The notes below the pieces were generated by a model. That model was not told where the DNA came from. It searched no databases and saw only the letters and a program-made list of their open reading frames with translations. From assembly GCA_900751035.1 (NCBI GenBank), contig CAADSF010000098.1:1-5835 (forward strand): a DNA stretch of 5,835 nucleotides, given 5' to 3'. Shown here piece after piece: positions 1 to 5,835 of this stretch (within the stretch, counting starts at the first letter, position 1; the number at the start of each line of letters is the position of its first letter). Source of the DNA: an uncultured Oscillospiraceae bacterium (GTDB taxonomy: Bacteria; Bacillota; Clostridia; Oscillospirales; Oscillospiraceae). A program made the position numbers and the translations under genes.

Positions 1-783
1 AATGTTCTTTTTGAACATGTCCTTCATCATGGAGGCCATGAAAAGCGCTGTGCCCTCGATGCCCTTGAGCAGAATATTGCCCGAAAAGCCGTCGGCCACG
101 ACCACGTCCGCGCCGCCCAGCGGCACGTCGCGCGCTTCGATGTTGCCGGTGAAGTTGAGCGCACCGGCCTCGCCCGCCTGCTTCAGAAGCGGATAGACGG
201 CTTTCTGTAATTCGCCGCCCTTGGAATCCTCCGCGCCGATGTTCAAAAGCGCGACGCGCGGGTTCTCAATGCCCAGCACCTTTTCAGCGTAATACGAGCC
301 CATGAACGCGAATTGCAGCAGAAATTCCGGCGTACAGTCCGCCGTTGCGCCGCAGTCGATGAGCACGGCCTCGCTGCCGGTCTTCGTCGGAATCTGCGGG
401 GCCATGGCGGCGCGTCGGATGCCCTTGACGCGCCGGACGGTCAGCGTCGCGGCGGAGAGCAGCGCGCCGGTTGAGCCTGCTGAGACAAACGCGTCCCCGC
501 CGCCCTCCTTCAGCATATTCAGGCCCACGACCATGCTGGAATCCTTTTTCTTTTTTACGACCGTCGCCGGGTCGTCGTGCATATCCACGACGTCGTCCGC
601 GTTGGCAATCTCCACGCCCTTGGGAAGCGTCTCGATGCCCTGATCCCTCAGCGCACGCAAAATCGCCTCGCCGCGTCCGATCAGCACGACCTCGCAGCCG
701 AAGTCCTTTGCCGCCTGAATCGCGCCCAGCGCGATCTGGTCAGGGGCGTTGTCGCCGCCCATGGCGTCTACCAGAATTCTCAT
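1..783 (-). CDS. plsX: Phosphate acyltransferase PlsX, 3' end cut by window edge
   Basis: PlsX converts acyl-ACP and phosphate to acyl-phosphate, the donor used by PlsY to acylate glycerol-3-phosphate; it is a peripheral membrane enzyme at the first step of phospholipid synthesis in Bacillota. The 261 codons visible, my own translation, stay open to base 1. Family landmarks are the N-terminal DAMGGDNAP (residues 6-14), MHDDPATVVKKKKDSSM (68-84), SAGSTGALL (101-109), NIGAEDSKG (181-189), NFTGNIEARD (210-219) and ADGFSGNILLK (230-240). Complete PlsX proteins are usually about 330-340 residues, so roughly 70-80 C-terminal residues lie beyond the left edge. The start ATG at 783-781 shares ATGA with the trmFO stop, and AGGAGG lies 7 bases upstream, so translation is probably coupled to trmFO. 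No sign of damage. Identity is very secure; the unseen 3' end is the only uncertainty. Confidence 0.96.
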   Translation of the reverse strand, partial: MRILVDAMGGDNAPDQIALGAIQAAKDFGCEVVLIGRGEAILRALRDQGIETLPKGVEIANADDVVDMHDDPATVVKKKKDSSMVVGLNMLKEGGGDAFVSAGSTGALLSAATLTVRRVKGIRRAAMAPQIPTKTGSEAVLIDCGATADCTPEFLLQFAFMGSYYAEKVLGIENPRVALLNIGAEDSKGGELQKAVYPLLKQAGEAGALNFTGNIEARDVPLGGADVVVADGFSGNILLKGIEGTALFMASMMKDMFKKNI

Positions 784-2093
784 GTTGCATCCTCCTGCCC
801 TGTCATTTGATCGATGAGCGCAAGCGACCGCTGCGCAATGGCGAGGTTTTTGTTGGCCTTGCCCTTGACGCGGTGGTCAAGCGGCGTCAGAATGCCGAAA
901 TTCACATTCATCGGCTGAAATGAGCCGACGCTCGTATCCGAAATATACGCGGCCAGTGCGCCGATGGCCGTCTCGCGCGGGAAATCGGGCAGCGGCTCGC
1001 CCTTGAGCTTTGCCGCCATGCTGACGCCCGCGAGATAGCCGGAGGCCGTCGACTCGACATAGCCCTCCACGCCCGTCATCTGACCCGCAAACGCGACCAG
1101 CGGGTCGCGCCTATCGGCATAGTACCGGTCGAGCAGGCGAGGGGAATCGAGGAAGGTATTGCGGTGCATCACGCCGTAGCGGACGAATTCCGCGTCATGC
1201 AGCGCAGGAATCATGGAGAACACGCGCTTCTGCTCCGGGAATTTCAGGTGCGTCTGGAAGCCGACGATGTTATAGACGGAGCCCGCGGCATTGTCCCTGC
1301 GCAGCTGCACGACGGCATACGGCTCGCGGCCTGTTTTCGGGTCCCTGAGGCCGACGGGCTTCAGGGGGCCGTAGCGCAGGGTGTCGACGCCGCGCCGGGC
1401 CATGACCTCGACGGGCATACAGCCCTCGAACACGTGCTGGTCCTCAAAGCCGTGTACCGGCGCTTCCTCCGCCGATTTGAGCGCGTCGACAAAGGCAAGG
1501 TATTCGTCCTTGTCCATTGCACAGTTGACATAATCTGCATCACCCCGGTCGTACCGCGACGCGAACCACGCCTTGTCCATGTCGATGGACGAGAAGGTCA
1601 CGAGCGGTGCGGCGGCGTCAAAGAAGCTCATGTACTCCTGCCCGCCGAAATAGCGCTGAATCGCATCGCTCATCGCGTCGGAGGTCAGAGGGCCGGTCGC
1701 GATGATGACCGGGCCTGCCGGAACCTCGGTTTCCTCCGCCTCCACGACGGTGATGTTGGGGTGCGATTTGATTTTTTCCGTCACCATGCCGGAAAAGCCG
1801 TAGCGGTCGACGGCCAGCGCGCCGCCCGCCTCGACGCGGTTCGCCTCCGCGCAGCTTAAAATCAGGCTGTGCAGCCGCCGCAGCTCCTCTTTCAAAAGGC
1901 CGACGGCGTTTTCCAGCCGGTCGCCGCGCAGGGAGTTGGAGCAGACAAGCTCCGCAAAGTCCGCACAGTGGTGCGCAGGCGTCATTTTCTGCGGCTTCAT
2001 CTCGGTCAGCGTCACATGAATGCCGCGCTCGGCCAGCTGCCACGCGGCCTCGCAGCCCGCAAGACCCGCGCCGATCACTTTCACTTCCAGCAT
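780..2093 (-). CDS. trmFO: tRNA (uracil-54-C5)-methyltransferase, folate/FAD-dependent TrmFO
   Basis: TrmFO (formerly Gid) methylates uracil 54 in the T-loop of tRNA to ribothymidine in the cytoplasm, using 5,10-methylenetetrahydrofolate as carbon donor and FAD as reductant. The protein has 437 residues, the usual family length. The N-terminal dinucleotide-binding motif is GAGLAGCEAA (8-17). The two cysteines matching the functional pair of the B. subtilis enzyme (C53, C226) are present: C51 in LVCSNSLRG and C225 in FEGCMPVE. Other conserved blocks are YGPLKPVGL (241-249), VGFQTHLKFPEQ (277-288), FAGQMTGVEGYVES (335-348) and FQPMNVNFG (392-400). The ATG at 2093-2091 is supported by AAAGGA nine bases upstream and by the glycine motif falling at the normal distance. 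It follows topA after 26 bases and overlaps plsX by four. Position after dprA-topA is the standard Bacillota order. I see no anomaly. Confidence 0.98.
   Translation of the reverse strand: MLEVKVIGAGLAGCEAAWQLAERGIHVTLTEMKPQKMTPAHHCADFAELVCSNSLRGDRLENAVGLLKEELRRLHSLILSCAEANRVEAGGALAVDRYGFSGMVTEKIKSHPNITVVEAEETEVPAGPVIIATGPLTSDAMSDAIQRYFGGQEYMSFFDAAAPLVTFSSIDMDKAWFASRYDRGDADYVNCAMDKDEYLAFVDALKSAEEAPVHGFEDQHVFEGCMPVEVMARRGVDTLRYGPLKPVGLRDPKTGREPYAVVQLRRDNAAGSVYNIVGFQTHLKFPEQKRVFSMIPALHDAEFVRYGVMHRNTFLDSPRLLDRYYADRRDPLVAFAGQMTGVEGYVESTASGYLAGVSMAAKLKGEPLPDFPRETAIGALAAYISDTSVGSFQPMNVNFGILTPLDHRVKGKANKNLAIAQRSLALIDQMTGQEDAT
791..796 (-). promoter_or_regulatory. Shine-Dalgarno for plsX inside the end of trmFO
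   Basis: AGGAGG on the minus strand ends 7 bases before the plsX ATG. It lies within the Gln-Glu-Asp codons at the end of trmFO, so ribosomes finishing trmFO pass over it. Together with the ATGA stop/start overlap this supports translational coupling and fixes the plsX start. Confidence 0.85.
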
Positions 2094-2102
2094 ATTGGGG
2101 CG

Positions 2103-2108
2103 TCCTTT
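2103..2108 (-). promoter_or_regulatory. Shine-Dalgarno for trmFO
   Basis: AAAGGA on the minus strand lies 9 bases before the trmFO ATG, in the 26-base gap after the topA stop. The gap is too short to hold a convincing promoter or terminator as well, which supports read-through from topA. Confidence 0.75.
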
Positions 2109-2119
2109 CTATCTCTGTA

Positions 2120-2146
2120 TCAGAACGGAAGATCGTCTTCCGGCTC
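2120..2146 (-). other. SSB-like acidic C-terminal tip of TopA (EPEDDLPF, then stop)
   Basis: The last eight codons of topA encode EPEDDLPF followed directly by TGA. The acidic run plus Leu-Pro-Phe at the extreme C-terminus matches the protein-docking tail of bacterial SSB (E. coli ends DDDIPF, B. subtilis SsbA ends DDDLPF), in which the terminal Phe carboxylate and acidic residues bind partners such as RecO, PriA and RecG. The sequence match is seen directly; function as a docking peptide on this TopA is inferred. Confidence 0.7.
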
Positions 2147-4471
2147 GGTCTTTTTGGCGGCTTTTTTCGCTGCCGGTTTTTTGACCGCAGGCTTTTTCAC
2201 CGCTGTTTTCTTCGCGGCAGGCTTCTTTGCGGCAGCCTTTTCGGCGGGCTTTTTGGCCGCCGTTTTCTTTGCGGACTTCTTCTCCTCCGCCTGCTTCTGC
2301 GCGGCTTCGGCAGCGGCCTCGGCGTTGGATTCCGCCGTCGCGGCTTCGCCGGCCGAAGTGGACTTGCGGCGATAGCCGCGTTTGTCCTCCGGCAGGAAGT
2401 TGGAGCATTCGGGATTCGCGCAGAACGGCTTCATCGCGCCCTTGCCGGAGCGCTTGAACATCGTCTGGCCGCAGACCGGGCAGTCCTGATCCGTCGGCAC
2501 GTCCCATGTCATAAAGCCGCAGGCCGCGCCGCGCTCACAGGCGTAATAGGCGTAGCCGCGCTTGCTCTTGCGCTTCAAAATCGCGCTGCCGCACTTCGGA
2601 CAGCGGCCCGGCATCTTTTCCGTGATGGGCTTGGTAAACTTGCAGTCCGGGTAGCCGGGACAGGCGAGGAATTTGCCGAAGCGGCTCGTCTTCACGACGA
2701 GATTCCGACCGCAGATCTCGCATTTTTCATCCGAGACCTCATCCGGCACCTTGAGCCGGGTGTCCTTGAGCGCCTCCTCTGCATCGAGCATTTCCTGATG
2801 GAAGCCGGTGTAGAACTCCTCCAGCACGCTCTTCCAGCGGCGCTGTCCGGCCTCAACCTGGTCAAGCTGCTTTTCCATGTCGGCGGTGAATTCCACGCTG
2901 ATGATATTGGGGAAGCGGTCCATCATCAGACCGTTTACCACCTCGCCGAGTTTCGTCGGAGAGAGCTTTTTGTCGGTTTTGATCACATATTCGCGGTCCT
3001 GAATCGTGGCGATGATGGCCGCATAGGTCGACGGACGGCCGACGCCCTTTTCTTCCATCGTGCGAACCAGAGACGCCTCCGTGTAGCGTGCGGGCGGCTG
3101 CGTAAAGTGCTGCTGCTTATCAAAGCCGGAGGCCGTGAGCGCCTCGCCGGGGGCGAGGTCAGGGAGCGGCGAATCGAGCTTTTCCTGCTCGTCGTCGCGG
3201 CCCTCTTCATAAATGGCGGTAAAGCCGGAGAATTTCATGCTCTGGTGGGTCGCGCGGAAGACATGATTGCCGCAGGCGGCCTCAATGGCCGTCACGTCAT
3301 ACAGCGCATTGGTCATCTGGGACGCAATGAAGCGGCTCCAAATCAGTTTATACAGCCGGTACTGCTCCTTCGTCAGATCGTGCTCGACCGCCTCCGGATA
3401 AAGCGCGGCGTTCGACGGGCGGATAGCCTCGTGCGCGTCCTGCGCACCGGATTTCGGCTTATAGCGGCGGGGCTCGGCGTAATACGCCGCGCCGTAGCGG
3501 CTGCGAATCACATCGCCCGCGGCGGCCAGCGCCTCCTCGGAGATGCGCAGTGAGTCGGTGCGCATATAGGTGATGAGGCCGACGGAGCCCTCGCCGGAAA
3601 TTTCCACGCCCTCATAGAGCTGCTGCGCGATCATCATCGTGCGGCGCGGGGTCATGTTGAGCTTGCGCGACGCCTCCTGCTGGAGTGTCGAGGTGATGAA
3701 GGGCGGCGCGGGGGTGCGCTTTTTCTCCGACTTCTTTACGCCGGTCACGGAGAACGGCTGGCCCTCCAGTGCGTCCAGAACAGACTGCACATCCTGCTCG
3801 CTTGTCAGCTCGCGCTTCTGCGGGTCGCCGTAGTAGTGCGCGGTGAAGCTGCCGGACTTGCCGGCGCGGTTCAGGTTCACGTCCAGCGTCCAGTATTCCT
3901 GCGGGACAAAAGCGCGAATCTCGTTTTCACGGTCGACAACCAGACGGGTCGCAACGGACTGTACGCGTCCGGCGGACAGGCCCTTGCGGATCTTTTTCCA
4001 GAGCAGAGGGCTGAGCTGATAGCCGACGATGCGGTCGAGCACGCGGCGGGCCTGCTGCGCGTCGACGAGGTTCTGGTCGATGGGACGCGGGTGCTGGATG
4101 GATTCCTGCACGACGTTGCGCGTGATCTCGTTGAAGGTCACGCGGTACGTCTCGTCATCCGGAATGTTCAGCAGATATTTCAAATGCCAGGAGATAGCCT
4201 CGCCCTCGCGGTCCGGGTCAGTCGCGAGATAAATGCGGCCGGAGCCCTTCGCGGCCCTGCGCAGCTCGGCGATGATGTCTTCCTTTCCCTTGAGCGGCTG
4301 GTATTCCGGCTCAAAATCGTGCTCAATATCGACGCTCAGCGTGCTCTTCGGCAAATCGCGCAGATGGCCCATGCTGGCCTTGACCTGATAGTCGGGACCG
4401 AGATATTTTCCGATGGTTTTGGCCTTCGAGGGGGATTCCACGATGACCAGATTCTGTTTTGCGTTCGGCAT
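2120..4471 (-). CDS. topA: DNA topoisomerase I (type IA) with lysine-rich repeats and SSB-like C-terminal tip
   Basis: TopA relaxes negative supercoils by cutting one strand through a 5'-phosphotyrosyl bond and passing the other. From the ATG at 4471 it has 783 residues. The Toprim domain has ESPSKA (12-17, catalytic Glu12) and DPDREGEA (85-92). LSAGRVQSVATRLV lies at 165-178. The active-site block is GLITYMRTDS with nucleophile Tyr302. KGVGRPSTYA lies at 475-484. Three four-cysteine zinc modules follow: C584/587/604/610, C624/627/645/651 and C664/667/684/689. An Ala/Glu-rich stretch (706-732) leads to Lys-Ala repeats (731-774) and the tip EPEDDLPF. The reading frame extends to an ATG at 4531 inside dprA, and an ATG also exists at 4483. 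I chose 4471 because GGAGG precedes it by 5 bases and family homology begins just after it. It lies 13 bases after dprA. Identity is certain; the start is good but not proven. Confidence 0.97.
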   Translation of the reverse strand: MPNAKQNLVIVESPSKAKTIGKYLGPDYQVKASMGHLRDLPKSTLSVDIEHDFEPEYQPLKGKEDIIAELRRAAKGSGRIYLATDPDREGEAISWHLKYLLNIPDDETYRVTFNEITRNVVQESIQHPRPIDQNLVDAQQARRVLDRIVGYQLSPLLWKKIRKGLSAGRVQSVATRLVVDRENEIRAFVPQEYWTLDVNLNRAGKSGSFTAHYYGDPQKRELTSEQDVQSVLDALEGQPFSVTGVKKSEKKRTPAPPFITSTLQQEASRKLNMTPRRTMMIAQQLYEGVEISGEGSVGLITYMRTDSLRISEEALAAAGDVIRSRYGAAYYAEPRRYKPKSGAQDAHEAIRPSNAALYPEAVEHDLTKEQYRLYKLIWSRFIASQMTNALYDVTAIEAACGNHVFRATHQSMKFSGFTAIYEEGRDDEQEKLDSPLPDLAPGEALTASGFDKQQHFTQPPARYTEASLVRTMEEKGVGRPSTYAAIIATIQDREYVIKTDKKLSPTKLGEVVNGLMMDRFPNIISVEFTADMEKQLDQVEAGQRRWKSVLEEFYTGFHQEMLDAEEALKDTRLKVPDEVSDEKCEICGRNLVVKTSRFGKFLACPGYPDCKFTKPITEKMPGRCPKCGSAILKRKSKRGYAYYACERGAACGFMTWDVPTDQDCPVCGQTMFKRSGKGAMKPFCANPECSNFLPEDKRGYRRKSTSAGEAATAESNAEAAAEAAQKQAEEKKSAKKTAAKKPAEKAAAKKPAAKKTAVKKPAVKKPAAKKAAKKTEPEDDLPF
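2150..2281 (-). repeat. Lys-Ala repeat tract encoding the TopA basic tail (residues 731-774)
   Basis: Within topA, about 44 codons encode lysine pairs spaced mostly five residues apart, in units such as TAAKK, PAAKK, TAVKK, PAVKK and PAAKK, with one longer unit (PAEKAAAKK). At DNA level this is an imperfect repeat with a period near 15 bases, visible on the plus strand as alternating T-runs and GC-rich blocks. Such tails resemble histone H1-like sequences. Lysine-repeat tails are known on actinobacterial topoisomerase I, where they increase processive binding to DNA. That this one does the same is inference. Confidence 0.9.
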
Positions 4472-4476
4472 AGACG

Positions 4477-4481
4477 CCTCC
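4477..4481 (-). promoter_or_regulatory. Shine-Dalgarno that decides the topA start
   Basis: GGAGG on the minus strand lies 5 bases before the ATG at 4471. Its first G is the third base of another in-frame ATG at 4483, one base after the dprA stop. Use of the 4483 ATG would add only MEAS. No comparable Shine-Dalgarno lies at the right distance before 4483, since the upstream bases are the A-run at the end of dprA, so 4471 is favoured. Confidence 0.75.
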
Positions 4482-4484
4482 ATG

Positions 4485-5699
4485 TTATTTTTTCGCCAGC
4501 TCATAATACCGGGCCGGCAGCCGCTTGACAAAGCCCTTGACCTCCAGCAGCGTCAGCGCGGACAGTACGCGCCCGGCGGGCAGCTGCGTTTCGTCGATCA
4601 GCCGGTCGACCGGCTGCTTTCCGCTCTCCAGCAGCCGCAGAACGGCGGCTTCGTCGGCAGATACGCGCGGCAAAATTTCCTGTACGTCAATATAAGCCCT
4701 GTTTTCCTGCTTGTCAACGGCTTTTGTGTCAGTTTTTTCCGGATTGGACGAACGTTCTGCCACGATGAGGCTTTCCTTCGCCTCCTGCGGGCCGAGCGTC
4801 ATGGGGCCGAGCGATCTTTGCCGCAGCGGCAGATCCGGATAGAGATAGGTATATTCCTGTAAAACGTCCCAGCCCTCGCAGATCAGGATTGCGCCCTCCC
4901 TGAGCAGCTGGATGTTGCCCTCGCAGGTCGGATTTCCGAGATTTCCGGGCAGTGTGAACACGTCCCGACCCTGTTCGAGCGCGTGGCGGGCGGTGATGAG
5001 CGCACCGCTCTTTCTGGGCGCTTCGACGACCACGGAGCCGAGCGAAAGGCCGCTCAGAATGCGGTTGCGGGTCGGAAAATGCTCCGCCAGCGGCGGCGTT
5101 CCGGGCGGAAGCTCGCTGATGACGCAGCCGTGGGCGCGGATATCCTCAAACAGGCTCCGGTTGTTTGCCGGGTAATCGATATCCACGCCGCAGGCAAACA
5201 CGGCCACCGGCGCTGTTCCGGAGGATATGGCCCCGCGCAGCGCCATGGTGTCAATTCCAGCTGCGCCGCCGGAGACGATGAGTGCGCCGTATCGCCCAAG
5301 CTCATAGCCGAGGCGCTTTGCCTGAAGAAGCCCATACGCAGAGGCCTTGCGCGTACCGACCATGGCGATGACCGGCTCCGCGTCAAAATCCGGGAAAACG
5401 CCTTGATAATACAACACCAGCGGCGCATCGTCAAGATTTTTGAGCCGGTTCGGGTAAGCGGCGTCCTGAAACGTCAGAACGTGGATGTTCTTCCGGTAGC
5501 ACTGCTGCAGAATCTGCCGCGCGGGCGCAAGCTCCTTATCGGCAAGCGAAGCACGCCCCTCCGGGCGAAGCGCCTGCGGATAGTCCTGCTCTGCGGCGCA
5601 GTAGACCGCCTCAGGCGTCCCGAACTGCTCCAGCAGCGCACGCAGCCCGCGCAGTCCCACACCCCTGCGCCCGATCAGCCACAACCAGTATTCCAGCAT
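4485..5699 (-). CDS. dprA: DNA-processing protein DprA (Smf)
   Basis: DprA binds incoming or internal single-stranded DNA in the cytoplasm and helps RecA displace SSB and load, a key step of natural transformation; it is also found in many bacteria not known to be transformable. The protein has 404 residues. An N-terminal helical, SAM-like region (about 1-65) precedes the Rossmann-type core with VGTRKAS (114-120), SGGAAGID (143-150), GVDIDYP (171-177), FPTRNRILSGLS (208-219), VVVEAPRKSGALITA (223-237) and PGNLGNPTCEGN (251-262). A polar linker rich in Glu, Lys and Ser (about 295-345) leads to a C-terminal winged-helix-like domain (about 346-402). The start MLEYWLWL is typical of the family, and GAGGGA sits 5 bases upstream. 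It is the first visible gene of the operon. No other competence gene is in the window, so a role in transformation is not shown here. Confidence 0.97.
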   Translation of the reverse strand: MLEYWLWLIGRRGVGLRGLRALLEQFGTPEAVYCAAEQDYPQALRPEGRASLADKELAPARQILQQCYRKNIHVLTFQDAAYPNRLKNLDDAPLVLYYQGVFPDFDAEPVIAMVGTRKASAYGLLQAKRLGYELGRYGALIVSGGAAGIDTMALRGAISSGTAPVAVFACGVDIDYPANNRSLFEDIRAHGCVISELPPGTPPLAEHFPTRNRILSGLSLGSVVVEAPRKSGALITARHALEQGRDVFTLPGNLGNPTCEGNIQLLREGAILICEGWDVLQEYTYLYPDLPLRQRSLGPMTLGPQEAKESLIVAERSSNPEKTDTKAVDKQENRAYIDVQEILPRVSADEAAVLRLLESGKQPVDRLIDETQLPAGRVLSALTLLEVKGFVKRLPARYYELAKK

Positions 5700-5704
5700 A
5701 AAAA

Positions 5705-5710
5705 TCCCTC
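5705..5710 (-). promoter_or_regulatory. Shine-Dalgarno for dprA
   Basis: GAGGGA on the minus strand lies 5 bases before the dprA ATG at 5699, supporting this start over longer readings of the open frame upstream. Confidence 0.65.
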
Positions 5711-5726
5711 TGTCTTTCTCGGATTT

Positions 5727-5732
5727 TTTATA
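5727..5732 (-). promoter_or_regulatory. Possible -10 box before dprA
   Basis: TATAAA on the minus strand lies 27 bases before the dprA ATG, within the AT-rich stretch between the GC hairpin and the ribosome binding site. It matches the -10 consensus at five of six positions, but no good -35 box lies 16-18 bases further upstream (the best hexamers there are poor matches to TTGACA). It is a weak candidate; transcription may instead enter from beyond the window. Confidence 0.25.
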
Positions 5733-5760
5733 GTTTGCGAATAGAAATAGTATGCAGTTG

Positions 5761-5781
5761 GGGCGGGGCTTTGCTCCGCCC
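5761..5781. other. GC-rich inverted repeat upstream of dprA
   Basis: Two nine-base arms, GGGCGGGGC and GCTCCGCCC on the plus strand, flank a TTT loop. As plus-strand RNA all nine pairs form, one of them G-U; as minus-strand RNA the same pair becomes an A-C mismatch. Neither strand has a proper T-run after the stem, so it is not a clear intrinsic terminator. It could be a weak terminator or attenuator for a gene beyond the right edge, or one copy of a dispersed palindromic repeat. Confidence 0.7.
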
Positions 5782-5835
5782 GACGAGAAGCTGTAAATCC
5801 GTGCAGCACTCTGTCTGCTCGGAAAATGTTTCGAA

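Larger units (their letters stand above)
5700..5835. other. Intergenic region upstream of dprA, no gene supported
   Basis: This 136-base stretch is AT-rich next to dprA and GC-rich in the hairpin. On the minus strand two of three frames are open through it and the third ends in TAA at 5730-5728 after 35 codons from the edge, so the tail of an upstream gene cannot be excluded. None of the three translations shows a recognisable family motif, and no start with a ribosome binding site is seen other than that of dprA. Confidence 0.5.

Noticed and set aside
1..783. Truncation of PlsX as a pseudogene
   Set aside because: The frame is open to base 1 and all expected motifs are in order; the missing C-terminus is simply outside the window.
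1164..1859. A 231-codon open frame on the plus strand, opposite trmFO
   Set aside because: Antisense shadow; trmFO is intact with both key cysteines. The His/Arg/Val-rich product is typical of reverse-strand readings of GC-rich genes.
2227..2375. Plus-strand frames with repeated Phe/Ala-Gly pattern resembling a membrane protein
   Set aside because: This is the reverse complement of the TopA lysine-alanine repeats; AAG/AAA codons read as CTT/TTT give Phe/Leu-rich hydrophobic runs by chance.
2798..3553. A 251-codon open frame on the plus strand, opposite topA
   Set aside because: It is the shadow of the topA coding strand in high-GC DNA. The opposite strand has all the conserved topoisomerase motifs, and the plus-strand product is rich in Arg, Gly, Val and Leu with no recognisable domain.
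4481..4495. A-run (AAAAAA) at the end of dprA as a slippage site giving a DprA-TopA fusion
   Set aside because: The topA frame is open upstream into dprA, so a shifted read-through is formally possible, but the codons do not form a standard -1 slippery heptamer leading into the topA frame, and topA has its own good Shine-Dalgarno and start.
4472..4531. Longer TopA starting at 4531 (803 residues)
   Set aside because: The extra 20 residues are encoded by the overlapping end of dprA, show no topoisomerase homology, and lack the Shine-Dalgarno support that the ATG at 4471 has.
4983..5744. A 253-codon open frame on the plus strand, opposite dprA
   Set aside because: Antisense shadow of dprA. Its product resembles no family I know, and the minus-strand DprA reading is motif-rich throughout.
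5700..5834. Open frame continuing in phase upstream of the dprA ATG to the window edge (45 codons)
   Set aside because: It reads through the GC hairpin and AT-rich leader, has no family similarity and no convincing start, and the MLEYWLWL start at 5699 with its ribosome binding site is typical of DprA.

Overview
The window is a tightly packed run of four genes, all on the minus strand and transcribed right to left: dprA (5699-4485), topA (4471-2120), trmFO (2093-780) and the first 261 codons of plsX (783 to the left edge, cut off). About 97% of the window is coding. The gaps are 13 bases (dprA/topA), 26 bases (topA/trmFO) and a 4-base ATGA overlap (trmFO/plsX). Each start has a purine-rich Shine-Dalgarno sequence, and no terminator is visible between the genes, so I read this as one operon.

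The organism is most likely a GC-rich member of the Bacillota, probably class Clostridia in the broad sense. The order dprA-topA-trmFO is a classic Bacillota arrangement (Bacillus subtilis has dprA/smf-topA-trmFO-xerC/codV-clpQ-clpY-codY), and TrmFO is the folate-dependent tRNA methylase typical of that phylum. High GC and the direct step from trmFO to plsX suggest a lineage away from Bacillus. No finer placement can be supported from sequence alone.

Right edge (5700-5835): 136 bases before dprA with no gene I can support. They hold a strong GC hairpin (5761-5781), a possible weak -10 box and the dprA ribosome binding site. The middle carries DNA-processing genes: DprA (loads RecA on incoming single strands) and TopA (relaxes negative supercoils through a covalent phosphotyrosine step). 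The left part carries TrmFO (makes ribothymidine at tRNA position 54) and PlsX (makes acyl-phosphate for phospholipid synthesis). The genes are housekeeping and do not form one pathway; their grouping is probably about co-expression.

The most striking feature is the TopA C-terminus. After three four-cysteine zinc-ribbon modules comes an Ala/Glu-rich stretch, then about 44 residues of lysine-rich repeats with a roughly five-residue period, and finally an acidic tip ending EDDLPF. That tip closely matches the protein-docking tail of bacterial single-stranded DNA-binding protein (B. subtilis SsbA ends DDDLPF). I see no mobile element, CRISPR array, RNA gene or defence system.
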